NCBI RefSeq assembly: GCF_021513235.1 | Contig: NZ_CP090976.1 | Coordinates: 2,806,394-2,870,393 of the forward strand | Length of the DNA stretch: 64,000 nt | Reading direction: 5' to 3' | Source: Kaistella sp. 97-N-M2 | GTDB taxonomy: Bacteria; Bacteroidota; Bacteroidia; Flavobacteriales; Weeksellaceae | Shown: one piece after another, positions 46,047-53,475 of the stretch | Position numbering within the stretch: position 1 is the first letter of the stretch | Layout of the letters: each line of letters begins with the position of its first letter | Notes under the pieces: model-generated | Told to the model about the DNA's origin: nothing | Database searches by the model: none | Seen by the model: the letters and a program-made list of their open reading frames with translations, nothing else | Program-made: the position numbers and the translations under genes

Positions 46047-46637
46047 CTAGGAAGTTTCAAAATTTTTACGCGCCAGTTCTTTCCGGACGCGGCTTAAACT
46101 TTCCGGCGTAATCCCGAGGTACGAGGCGACCATCCACTGCGGCACGCGCAACATAATATCCGGATACATTTTGATGAAATTCATATATCTTTCCTCAGCG
46201 GTTTCTGCCAACAGCGAGTTCACACGATTCTGCAGATTTCGAATATGTTTTTGCAGAAGCAGATCGTTGTTTTCCGCGGTGTGCGGATATTTTTCAATAA
46301 TTCCTGTAAAAAAGTCGTTCGATAAAAGCAATACTTCCGACTCCTCCACGGCTTCGATATAATATTTGGATTTTTCGTGAAAATACAGCGAACTGCGGTC
46401 TGACATCAACCATTTCTCCGGTGCAAACTGAATAATGTGTTCTCTGCCGTTTTTATCGATGGAAAACATCCGCAGCAGTCCTTTTTCCACAAAAAAGGTT
46501 TGGTTACAAACGTCACCATCGCGCAGCAGAAACTTATTTTTCGCGACTTTCTTCTTCATATAAAAACTGCTGCACGCGGAAATGGAATCTTTCGGGATTT
46601 CCAGGATTTCGGATAAATAGGTTTCGATATTCTCCAT
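46047..46637 (-). CDS. Crp/Fnr-family transcriptional regulator
   Basis: 196 residues with an N-terminal cyclic-nucleotide-binding-like barrel (LLRDGDVCNQTFFVEKGLLR, GREHIIQFAPEKWL) and a C-terminal helix-turn-helix (VPQWMVASYLGITPESLSRV). There is no Fe-S cysteine cluster, so it is not Fnr proper. It precedes the ytxJ-like gene in the genome but is downstream in transcription (gap 14 bases), so the two may be co-transcribed. Ligand and targets unknown. Confidence 0.9.
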   Translation of the reverse strand: MENIETYLSEILEIPKDSISACSSFYMKKKVAKNKFLLRDGDVCNQTFFVEKGLLRMFSIDKNGREHIIQFAPEKWLMSDRSSLYFHEKSKYYIEAVEESEVLLLSNDFFTGIIEKYPHTAENNDLLLQKHIRNLQNRVNSLLAETAEERYMNFIKMYPDIMLRVPQWMVASYLGITPESLSRVRKELARKNFETS

Positions 46638-46651
46638 GGCGGAAGTTTTTT

Positions 46652-47026
46652 TTAAAGTAAAGAAACAGAAATACTCTGGTGCGAAGCGTCTTTCACGGCT
46701 TTTCCGTTTTCCAGCACGATGAGTTGCGGGCTTTGGTGAATAACATCGAAATCGTCGGCGATTTTATTGGAAAGGTTGCGGTGCGCGATGAGATCCAGAA
46801 AATAGTAGGAAATATCTTTGTCGGAGTTCCGCACTTCCTTTTCGAAATTTTTCAAAACGGTTTTGCTGATGAAACAGCGTGTAGAATGTTTAAAAATAGC
46901 AACCTTTTTTGTGGCAGATTCTGCTACTGCTTTGTTAAGATCCGCTTCGGAATCAAGACTTTTCCAGATCGCAGATGAAGATTCTTCTTCTTCGGAACCT
47001 CCGAATAATTTATTTAAAAAACTCAT
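46652..47026 (-). CDS. ytxJ: YtxJ/BrxC-like bacillithiol-linked redox protein
   Basis: A 124-residue thioredoxin-fold protein with a single cysteine (Cys51) in the motif KHSTRCFISKTV, the mark of YtxJ/BrxC monothiol bacilliredoxins, which resolve protein-bacillithiol mixed disulfides. I start at ATG 47026 (MSFLNKLFGG); the 15 residues upstream in frame look untranslated. It lies between the Crp-family gene and a YfiT-like bacillithiol transferase gene, both on the same strand. Confidence 0.87.
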   Translation of the reverse strand: MSFLNKLFGGSEEEESSSAIWKSLDSEADLNKAVAESATKKVAIFKHSTRCFISKTVLKNFEKEVRNSDKDISYYFLDLIAHRNLSNKIADDFDVIHQSPQLIVLENGKAVKDASHQSISVSLL

Positions 47027-47140
47027 GTATTTAATTTTGTTTGGGTACTGTGGGAAGATTTTCTTGCCCACTTATAATGTCGCCGCAAAAATACGGTTTC
47101 CTTTCGAAACACTTTCGTGCGCTTCACAGATTGGTTTTCC

Positions 47141-47677
47141 TTACCAGCCTTTCTCTTTTTTCAGATTTTCGATGTGCGCGTAATGATGATTGCAGTGCCA
47201 CGCGTAAAATGCAATACTTTCGCGCAGAGAAATATTTCTGTTTTGCTCCGGATGATAAAAAGTACACGCAAAATCCCGGTTCGTAAGGGCTTTCATTTCG
47301 TAAACCCAGCGTTTATGCAGGCCTTTAAGAAGTTGCAGCGCAGGTTTTATCTCGATGCTGAAACTGTCCTGTAATTCCGCCCACTTCGCCTCGTCGTAGG
47401 TTTTAACAGTCGGATTGTCTTCGGTTAAAGCAAGTTTAAAACGGATGAAACTGTTCATATGACTGTCCGAAATATGGTTAATAAGTTGCCGAACTTTCCA
47501 GCCGCCTTCTCGGTACTGCGTATCTAGCTGGTCATCGGTCCAATGTTCTACCAGCAGTTTTAGTTTTCCGGGGAAATCTTTGATGGTTTTAATGTAACGG
47601 TCGAGATCCTGGTCGGAAATACTTTCGCGGTCCAGAAATTTCCCGATGGGATATTTTTTATGCTCTAATTTGTCCAT
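47141..47677 (-). CDS. YfiT/DinB-family bacillithiol transferase-like protein
   Basis: A 178-residue four-helix metal-dependent DinB-fold protein. Metal-binding histidines are seen in RQLINHISDSHMNSF and AWHCNHHYAHIENL, the YfiT/BstA pattern. Such proteins conjugate bacillithiol to electrophiles or act as S-transferases. Start at 47677 (MDKLEHKKYPIGKF). Together with YtxJ 114 bases downstream it points to bacillithiol use in this organism (inference). Confidence 0.87.
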   Translation of the reverse strand: MDKLEHKKYPIGKFLDRESISDQDLDRYIKTIKDFPGKLKLLVEHWTDDQLDTQYREGGWKVRQLINHISDSHMNSFIRFKLALTEDNPTVKTYDEAKWAELQDSFSIEIKPALQLLKGLHKRWVYEMKALTNRDFACTFYHPEQNRNISLRESIAFYAWHCNHHYAHIENLKKEKGW

Positions 47678-47797
47678 TTTATTTTTCTTGGTTTGACTAT
47701 TTGGCTGATAGCACATATTGGCGGATGTTTTGCTTTTTACCTTGTAAATTTACTACAAAAAAAGTTCAATTCGAAATCATCCGAAAAATTTAAGAAT

Positions 47798-48403
47798 ATG
47801 AAAAAAGCCCTGATTATCGTCGATATGCAAAATGATTTTTTTGAAGGTGGCGCACTTGCCGTGCCCGGAGCCTCGGAGATCATTCCTTACGTTAATCTTC
47901 TGATGGAAGAAAATGAATACGAGCAAATTATCCTTACGCAGGACTGGCACCCCTCAGATCACAAAAGTTTCGCCTCAAACAACGGTAAAAAAGTTGGCGA
48001 TACGATTATTTTAAACGGCATTCCTCAGTTCATGTGGCCGGATCACTGTGTTCAGGGAACGCATGGTGCGGAATTTCACAAAGATCTGAACCAGGAAAAA
48101 GTGACGCACATCATTCAAAAAGGAAAAAATGCTGACTTCGACAGTTACAGTGGATTTCAGGATAATAACCATTTCGTAAAAACAGGATTGGATGATTTTT
48201 TGAAATATCACGACATTCAACTGGTTGAAATCGTCGGTTTGGCGCTGGACTATTGCGTTAAGTTCACCTGTCTGGATGCAGCCCAACTCGGTTATATTAC
48301 TTGTCTGCATTTCAACGGAACGCGCGCGGTGAACGTGAAGCCCGATAACGCAAAAGAAGCCATCTACGAAATGCTTCAAAATACCGTTACTGTTTTGGGA
48401 TAA
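47798..48403 (+). CDS. pncA: Nicotinamidase
   Basis: Deamidates nicotinamide to nicotinate for NAD salvage. The 201 residues have the catalytic Asp9 (IVDMQNDFF), the metal-binding TQDWHPSDHKSF, the cis-peptide region and the nucleophile Cys in VGLALDYCVKFTCLDA. I start at ATG 47798; upstream in-frame codons belong to the divergent promoter region. A strong terminator follows. Confidence 0.93.
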   Translation: MKKALIIVDMQNDFFEGGALAVPGASEIIPYVNLLMEENEYEQIILTQDWHPSDHKSFASNNGKKVGDTIILNGIPQFMWPDHCVQGTHGAEFHKDLNQEKVTHIIQKGKNADFDSYSGFQDNNHFVKTGLDDFLKYHDIQLVEIVGLALDYCVKFTCLDAAQLGYITCLHFNGTRAVNVKPDNAKEAIYEMLQNTVTVLG

Positions 48404-48423
48404 ATAATTTTAAAAACAATCGA

Positions 48424-48452
48424 AAACTCTGCAGATTCTGTGGAGTTTTTTT
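48424..48452 (+). terminator. Terminator after pncA
   Basis: An 11-bp stem with two wobble pairs (48424-48434 with 48438-48448) and an ATT loop, followed by a T run. Confidence 0.8.
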
Positions 48453-48508
48453 GAATTTTTAATCAAAGAAATCTCGTCCAAAATATTTATTTTTATAAAA
48501 ATTTTACC

Positions 48509-50059
48509 TTGAAGAACCTTCCGCTGATTTTCGTCCTTCTTTTTGCAACCTCCTGCGTTTCCGTTAAAAAATTCAACAAAAAACTCGAAATTCCAATTGA
48601 AGCCGCCAAATTGAGAGAAGATGTGGATTTCGCGAACCAAAAACTTCAAAAACTTCATCCTAATTTATACTGGTACATCACCAAAGAAAAACTCGATTAT
48701 AAATTCGACAGTTTAAAAACGACCATTACACAACCTTTAAAGCCGAACGAATTCTATCAAAAGCTCGCGCCGGTTATTTCGGATATCCGCGAAGGTCATC
48801 TGCGGTTGGTTCCCGTGAGCAAAAGATTGTCCCGAAAAGAAATTAAAAATCTCAAAAAACAGAAAGGCTTGCTGAGCCGTTACAATTTTGTTTTGGAGGG
48901 CGACCGGATCTTCGTGAAAGACAACGCGGATAAGATTCCGGATATGAATGTCGGCACGGAAATTCTCGCACTGAAAGACATTCCCGCAAAAGACCTGCTC
49001 CAAAAATACCGGCCTTTCGTGAATAGTGATGGCTTTAACGAAACTTTTCAAAAATATATTCTGGCTTTACGCTGGCTGGCATATTTCACGGCGGAATACG
49101 GGATTCTGGACAGTGTGAAAGTAGAAACGCGCTATCAGAATGAAATAAAAACTTTTTACCTGCACCGCGAAAAAATTTCGAAGGAAGAAAAAAAGGAGGA
49201 AGAAGCCCAAAATAAAAAACTCACGAAAAGCGAAACTGGCAAAACAAAAGATTACAACATCGTTACGAAGACTTTTAACCGCGATCTTCAGTTTCCCACA
49301 GTAGACAGCGCGGTGGCGTACATGAAGATCAAAACATTTTCGGGCACCTATTCCAAAAAATTCTATAAAGAAAGTTTCGCGGTCCTGAAAAAATCTCCGG
49401 CAAAGTATTTAATTCTGGATGTGCGCGATAATCTGGGTGGTTCGCTGTCGGAAATCAACAACCTCTATTCTTACCTCGTTTCGGATCAATTTAAATTCAT
49501 CAACGATATTGAAGTAACGTCGCGTTCGTCAATGTTCCACGTGAATTATTTGTCGAGTGTTCCCCTTTTGCTGAAGCCTTTTACCATCATTGGATACCCG
49601 TTCTACCTGGCCGGAACCGCGCTTTCTGTGAAGAAAGTGGATGACCGGTTTTACTTAAAAAATAACGGAATTTTTGCCCTGAAGAAACCGAAGGAAAATA
49701 ATTTTAAAGGAAAAGTTTATGTCCTAATTAACGGAAGCAGCTTCTCCGCATCTTCCATTATTTCCTCCAAATTAAAGGGCGACGGCAGAGCATTTTTGGT
49801 GGGCGAAGAAACCGGTGGCGCCAACGACGGCACGGTGGCGGGACAGTACGCGATAGAAAAGCTCCCGAATTCCAAACTGTATTTGCCTGTTGGTTTGATG
49901 TTGATTCAGCCCAATATTCAGTTCACGCACACGAAAAAAGGCGTAACGCCGGACAAGGAAATTCTGTTGACAACAGAGGAAGTTTTGCAGAAAAAAGATA
50001 TTCAGCAGGAATGGATTATGAACCAAATAAAATCCAGTGAAGAAAAGATGAAATTATGA
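48509..50059 (+). CDS. S41-family peptidase, lipoprotein
   Basis: 516 residues. An N-terminal lipobox (LLFATSC, Cys16) indicates a surface or periplasmic lipoprotein. The C-terminal half is a tail-specific protease (S41) domain: YLILDVRDNLGGSLSE, then the nucleophile region VLINGSSFSASSII and EETGGANDGTVAG. The start is TTG at 48509, chosen because it is the only one giving the signal sequence. Its end overlaps the convergent SRPBCC gene by six bases. Substrate unknown. Confidence 0.87.
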   Translation: MKNLPLIFVLLFATSCVSVKKFNKKLEIPIEAAKLREDVDFANQKLQKLHPNLYWYITKEKLDYKFDSLKTTITQPLKPNEFYQKLAPVISDIREGHLRLVPVSKRLSRKEIKNLKKQKGLLSRYNFVLEGDRIFVKDNADKIPDMNVGTEILALKDIPAKDLLQKYRPFVNSDGFNETFQKYILALRWLAYFTAEYGILDSVKVETRYQNEIKTFYLHREKISKEEKKEEEAQNKKLTKSETGKTKDYNIVTKTFNRDLQFPTVDSAVAYMKIKTFSGTYSKKFYKESFAVLKKSPAKYLILDVRDNLGGSLSEINNLYSYLVSDQFKFINDIEVTSRSSMFHVNYLSSVPLLLKPFTIIGYPFYLAGTALSVKKVDDRFYLKNNGIFALKKPKENNFKGKVYVLINGSSFSASSIISSKLKGDGRAFLVGEETGGANDGTVAGQYAIEKLPNSKLYLPVGLMLIQPNIQFTHTKKGVTPDKEILLTTEEVLQKKDIQQEWIMNQIKSSEEKMKL

Positions 50060-50479
50060 TTCGGCGATCTCTTTAACTTTGGCTAAGGCGCGCGGAAAAG
50101 AATTTGTAAAATAATCTTTAAACTCGGCGACGGTATTTACAGTGACGGTCAATTTGGTGCCACTTTCGGTCTCCAAAAGATCATAATATTCGATGGCATT
50201 GTCTCCAAATGTTTTCTCTTGCGATACGCCGTCGATGACTTCGCCAAAATGTTTAAAATGCATGGCAGTAAACGGTTCCACCTTTTCGACGATGCCAAAA
50301 AGTCCATGCTCGCCCGGAGATAAAAACCGAATATCGTTTCCTTCCACCATTTCGCCTTCGTAATAGGAACCTCTGATAAAGGAAGAAGTCCAGGCGCGGT
50401 AAGTCTTGTCTTCCCAAAGCACATTCCAGACTTTTTCCGCAGAAGCATTAATTTCGATTGTAAAAGTTAAGGTTTTCAC
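50054..50479 (-). CDS. SRPBCC/AHSA1-domain protein
   Basis: A 141-residue START-like ligand-binding fold: TFTIEINASAEKVWNVLWED at the start, GLFGIVEKVEPFTAMHF in the middle and the amphipathic C-terminal helix FTNSFPRALAKVKEIA. Members bind hydrophobic ligands; function unknown. Its end overlaps the S41 peptidase gene on the opposite strand by six bases. Confidence 0.87.
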   Translation of the reverse strand: MKTLTFTIEINASAEKVWNVLWEDKTYRAWTSSFIRGSYYEGEMVEGNDIRFLSPGEHGLFGIVEKVEPFTAMHFKHFGEVIDGVSQEKTFGDNAIEYYDLLETESGTKLTVTVNTVAEFKDYFTNSFPRALAKVKEIAES

Positions 50480-50565
50480 TTTTTTTACTTTATATTGAAG
50501 CGTATTTTGAAGCTTTCAATTAAAAAAATTCGAGTTTGAACGTAGTGGCATCAAATAAAAGACCA

Positions 50566-50594
50566 AAAAAAACTCCTTTTTACGGGAGTTTTTT
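50566..50594. terminator. Terminator downstream of the GreA-like gene
   Basis: A 9-bp stem AAAAACTCC / GGAGTTTTT (50568-50576 with 50585-50593) with an A run on the left, functional mainly on the minus strand. Confidence 0.75.
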
Positions 50595-50615
50595 AAATGA
50601 TGAAGTGGCAAAATA

Positions 50616-50993
50616 TTAGTTAAGCGCTTCTACGCTCATAATTTCAATCTTCTTTTCGCCGTCTTTAAAAGGCCAGTCGATAATATCGCCTACTTTATTT
50701 CCGACCGTCGCCAACGCAATGTCCGATAAAATAGAAAGTTTCCCCCGCTTCACTTTTTCAAGGGACGCCGGCACAAACTGATAATTGCGCTCCTGATTGG
50801 AGGAATAATCTTTAATCCTCACCTGGCTGTTGATGGTAACCACGTCGGCTGGCAATTCTTTCCGCAGGACCTGTTTTGCGCCTTTAAGTTGAGCCAATAG
50901 AATTTCTTCTTCTTCTTTCGTGGTTTTTTTTCTTCTTAAATGATCTTTAATTAAATCGTAAACTCCTGTTGTTAAAACTATACTGTCTGACAT
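50616..50993 (-). CDS. GreA/GreB-family (Rnk-like) protein
   Basis: 125 residues. A short N-terminal helical part (LIKDHLRRKKTTKEEEEIL) is followed by the FKBP-like C-terminal GreA/GreB domain (VVTINSQVRIKDYSS, LSILSDIALATVGNKVGD, EKKIEIMSVEAL). It is too short for a full Gre coiled coil with tip acids, so it is more like Rnk, which binds RNA polymerase without cleavage stimulation. Role unknown. Confidence 0.82.
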   Translation of the reverse strand: MSDSIVLTTGVYDLIKDHLRRKKTTKEEEEILLAQLKGAKQVLRKELPADVVTINSQVRIKDYSSNQERNYQFVPASLEKVKRGKLSILSDIALATVGNKVGDIIDWPFKDGEKKIEIMSVEALN

Positions 50994-51380
50994 TTTCTTT
51001 ATTTTTTGATAAATTCTTTTTTGAAAACTTTCGTACAGACTCAGGCATCGATCATCCTCAAAAAATTTGAAAACAGATCCTATGCAAAAAGCAAAATCAA
51101 AAAAGAAATCGGTAATTTATATTTATTTAATACGCTGTGAAAAGCCCTGTCCCAAGTCCTGACAGGGAGAATTAAATAAACTCTTTGGAATTTTTAAGAA
51201 AGATATCATCATGAAGGTACGACAACACGAACGGCGATGCCGCTGTAAATTTTTTTTCGAAAAAAATGTGAACTGTTGTCATTATCATTATTGAAAGACA
51301 AAGGTACGGCTAATAAGTCACAAAAGCAAAAAGACGCTGTTTTAGCGCCTTATTTTCAGAAGTTTACGAAAAGTTTTCCT
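50994..51380. other. Intergenic region with two hairpins
   Basis: 387 bases. A 7-bp hairpin (CCCTGTC / GACAGGG, 51145-51167) and a terminator-like stem at 51331-51351 for the DoxX-like gene are seen. Two tiny frames (51082-51162 and one near 51211) have no recognisable features and are not called. Confidence 0.4.
51326..51351 (-). terminator. Terminator of the DoxX-like gene
   Basis: An 8-bp stem with one mismatch (51331-51338 with 51344-51351) and a short T run on the minus strand. Confidence 0.55.
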
Positions 51381-51767
51381 TTACTTATCCGTTGATTTCA
51401 GCGCCCAGGCGACTAAAAGTGGCTGCATAAAAAGTCTTGCCAATCTTTTATTATCTGTGTCTAAACCAAAACTGCTTCGTCGGTTTTGATATTGCGCAAT
51501 ATTGCCGGGGAAAACGGCTGTAAAAAAAGATGCCGCTATCTTTCCCATGAGCGATTCGTATTTTTTTGGTGCGGCGATAATGGCTGTTCCCAGCGCTATT
51601 TCGGCGATTCCGGAATAGACAACGGTATCATCTTTATCCAGCGGAACCCAATCCGGGACCTGTGCCTGAAATTCTTTTCGCACAAAACTTAAATGTCCGA
51701 TTCCGGCCGTAATGAGCATTGCTCCCAAACCATACTTAGCAATGGTTTTTATATTTTCTTTATTCAT
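51381..51767 (-). CDS. DoxX-like membrane protein
   Basis: 128 residues with three or four membrane helices. The N-terminal part matches DoxX-type proteins (YGLGAMLITAGIGHLSFVRK, then VPDWVPLDKDDTVVYSG and IAEIALGTAIIA). DoxX-like proteins are linked to quinone or redox functions, but many have no known role. It stands alone, divergent from the thiol peroxidase gene. Confidence 0.85.
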   Translation of the reverse strand: MNKENIKTIAKYGLGAMLITAGIGHLSFVRKEFQAQVPDWVPLDKDDTVVYSGIAEIALGTAIIAAPKKYESLMGKIAASFFTAVFPGNIAQYQNRRSSFGLDTDNKRLARLFMQPLLVAWALKSTDK

Positions 51768-51888
51768 AAATAGGTTTTTGCAAAAGTCTTCAACAATGAT
51801 TCCATTTTGCGGCTGCGCCGAATTTTAGTGCAACAATTATGCTTCGGATGCTCACAAAAAAGAATAAATTTGGTAAAATTTAAAAATT

Positions 51889-52509
51889 ATGTTTTCAAGA
51901 TTAGTGTTCAGCAGTTTATTTCTTTTCGCAGTATTTTCCTGTACAGAAAAAACCGAAACCCATGCAACCACGGCGACCTCAGCAGATTCTGTGGCGACAA
52001 CAACATCGACAAACTCAGTTTTGATGGGCGGAAAACCGGTTCAAACCTATGCTCAGCTTCCCGCGCTCAATCAGCAGGCGCCGGATTTTACGTTGACGGA
52101 TGTGGACATGAAGAATCAAAACCTGGCGTCTTACAAAGGAAAATATTTGATTCTGAATATTTTTCCGAGCGTTGATACGGGCGTTTGTTCGGCTTCCGTG
52201 CGCCATTTTAACGAAGATGCCGCAAACCTTCCAAATACAATAGTTCTCTGCATTTCGAAAGATCTGCCTTTTGCGCAGAAAAGATTTTGCGGCGCCGAAG
52301 GAATTAAAAATGTGGTGATGCTCTCGGACTTCCGTTCGGATTTCGGTAAAACCTACGGCGTGGAAATCACCAATTCTGCGATGAAAGGCCTCTTGAGCCG
52401 CGCGGTTGTCGTGATTGATCCGCAGGGGAAAATTGTTTATGAAGAACAGGTTTCCGATATTTCGCACGAGCCCAATTACGAAGCCGCAATGAAAGCGGTG
52501 AAAATGTAG
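51889..52509 (+). CDS. tpx: Thiol peroxidase, lipoprotein form
   Basis: Atypical 2-Cys peroxiredoxin reducing peroxides. The 206 residues include a lipobox (LFAVFSC, Cys18) and a Thr/Ala/Ser-rich linker (about 20-45), then the Tpx domain: peroxidatic Cys100 in FPSVDTGVCSASVRHFN and resolving Cys134 in LPFAQKRFCGAEGI. Classical Tpx is cytoplasmic and about 165 residues; the extra N-terminus suggests this one is anchored in the envelope. A terminator follows. Confidence 0.92.
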   Translation: MFSRLVFSSLFLFAVFSCTEKTETHATTATSADSVATTTSTNSVLMGGKPVQTYAQLPALNQQAPDFTLTDVDMKNQNLASYKGKYLILNIFPSVDTGVCSASVRHFNEDAANLPNTIVLCISKDLPFAQKRFCGAEGIKNVVMLSDFRSDFGKTYGVEITNSAMKGLLSRAVVVIDPQGKIVYEEQVSDISHEPNYEAAMKAVKM

Positions 52510-52593
52510 AAGCTGGAAGTTTGAATTAGAAGTTTGAAGTTTAATTCAATATTTCCAATTAATTCCGACTTAATAGCATAACCTAAAAAATTG

Positions 52594-52616
52594 AAACCTG
52601 CGTATCGCAGGTTTTC
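52594..52616. terminator. Terminator after tpx
   Basis: A 9-bp perfect stem AAACCTGCG / CGCAGGTTT with a TAT loop, then TTTTC. Confidence 0.75.
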
Positions 52617-52631
52617 TTGTTTAATTTCATT

Positions 52632-53309
52632 TTATTTTATTTTTAAAAGTATGTTAGGATCCGGACAGTTTTGATGGTAATACTCCATTTCCTGCTGGCT
52701 GCAGACGCCGGGATAATCTCCTTTTTTATCGTGAAGGTCTTGGATAATCTGGAAATGCAAATGCGGCGCATAATCGCCGTTAACGGCTGCGTCTCCCAGT
52801 TCGGCGATCTTCTGGCCTTTGTTTACAGCATCACCTTCTGCTTTCCCGGCTAAGCTTTCTAAACTCAAATGTCCGTACAAAGTGTAAAAAGTCAGATCTT
52901 CAACCGTGTGTTCTAAAATGATGGTTGGTCCGTAATCACCAACCGCCTCATTGTTCTGGAAACTGTGAATTTTTCCGTCTAATGCACTCAAAACGGAAGT
53001 TCCGGCTTTGATCCAGAGATCCAGACCAATATGAATATTGCGTTCTGCCGTATCTGTATTGTTGAAATTTTCGCTCCTCTTATAAAGGTTCCGCTCCTCC
53101 AGATAACCGCCAAAGGCTACTTTTGCTTTATTGTCGGCAAGGTGTTTTTCCACAAATTCTTCGAACTGATGAGCATCCGTAAGATTTAAGTCAAGCTGAT
53201 TGGTGCGCTGTGCAGAGAGATCGAATGCGACGTAATCCTGGTAATCGTTATTACCGTCGATTACTTTTACGTTGCTTTGGCTTTGTAATATATTTTCTAA
53301 TGATGTCAT
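52632..53309 (-). CDS. M23-family (LytM-like) metallopeptidase
   Basis: 225 residues. The zinc motif HxxxD is present as IHIGLDLW, with YTLYGHLSLESL and the final HxH as PHLHFQII, so all LytM zinc and catalytic residues are there. There is no signal peptide or membrane helix, which is unusual for a peptidoglycan hydrolase; it may act in the cytoplasm or use another route. The N-terminal 90 residues are uncharacterised. Hairpin repeat copy C lies just upstream. Confidence 0.85.
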   Translation of the reverse strand: MTSLENILQSQSNVKVIDGNNDYQDYVAFDLSAQRTNQLDLNLTDAHQFEEFVEKHLADNKAKVAFGGYLEERNLYKRSENFNNTDTAERNIHIGLDLWIKAGTSVLSALDGKIHSFQNNEAVGDYGPTIILEHTVEDLTFYTLYGHLSLESLAGKAEGDAVNKGQKIAELGDAAVNGDYAPHLHFQIIQDLHDKKGDYPGVCSQQEMEYYHQNCPDPNILLKIK

Positions 53310-53370
53310 CCTCTTTTATTTAAAATTTATTGACTAGGGTTCCAGACTTGCTCAAAATGCGCTGTCTGCA

Positions 53371-53475
53371 GCCCGACCGGAGTGGAGCTCTTTTTGGGAG
53401 AAGGCATCCTTCGACAAGCTCTAGGCAAGCTGCAAAAAAGCGGGAACGGAGGGCGGAAATGTCTGCCCGAAAAAA
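53371..53475. repeat. Hairpin repeat, copy C (degenerate)
   Basis: Flanks are related to copies A and B: GCCCGACCGGAGTGGAGCTC on the left, and a right end reading AACGGAGGGCGGAAATGTC then GCCCGAAAAAA. The middle differs: it holds CCTTCGACAAGCTC and imperfect pairings rather than a long perfect stem. It lies between hutU and the M23 peptidase gene. Confidence 0.65.

Noticed and set aside
51082..51162. Tiny lysine-rich frame upstream of the GreA-like gene
   Set aside because: 26 codons, no ribosome site or conservation evidence, and it ends inside a hairpin.
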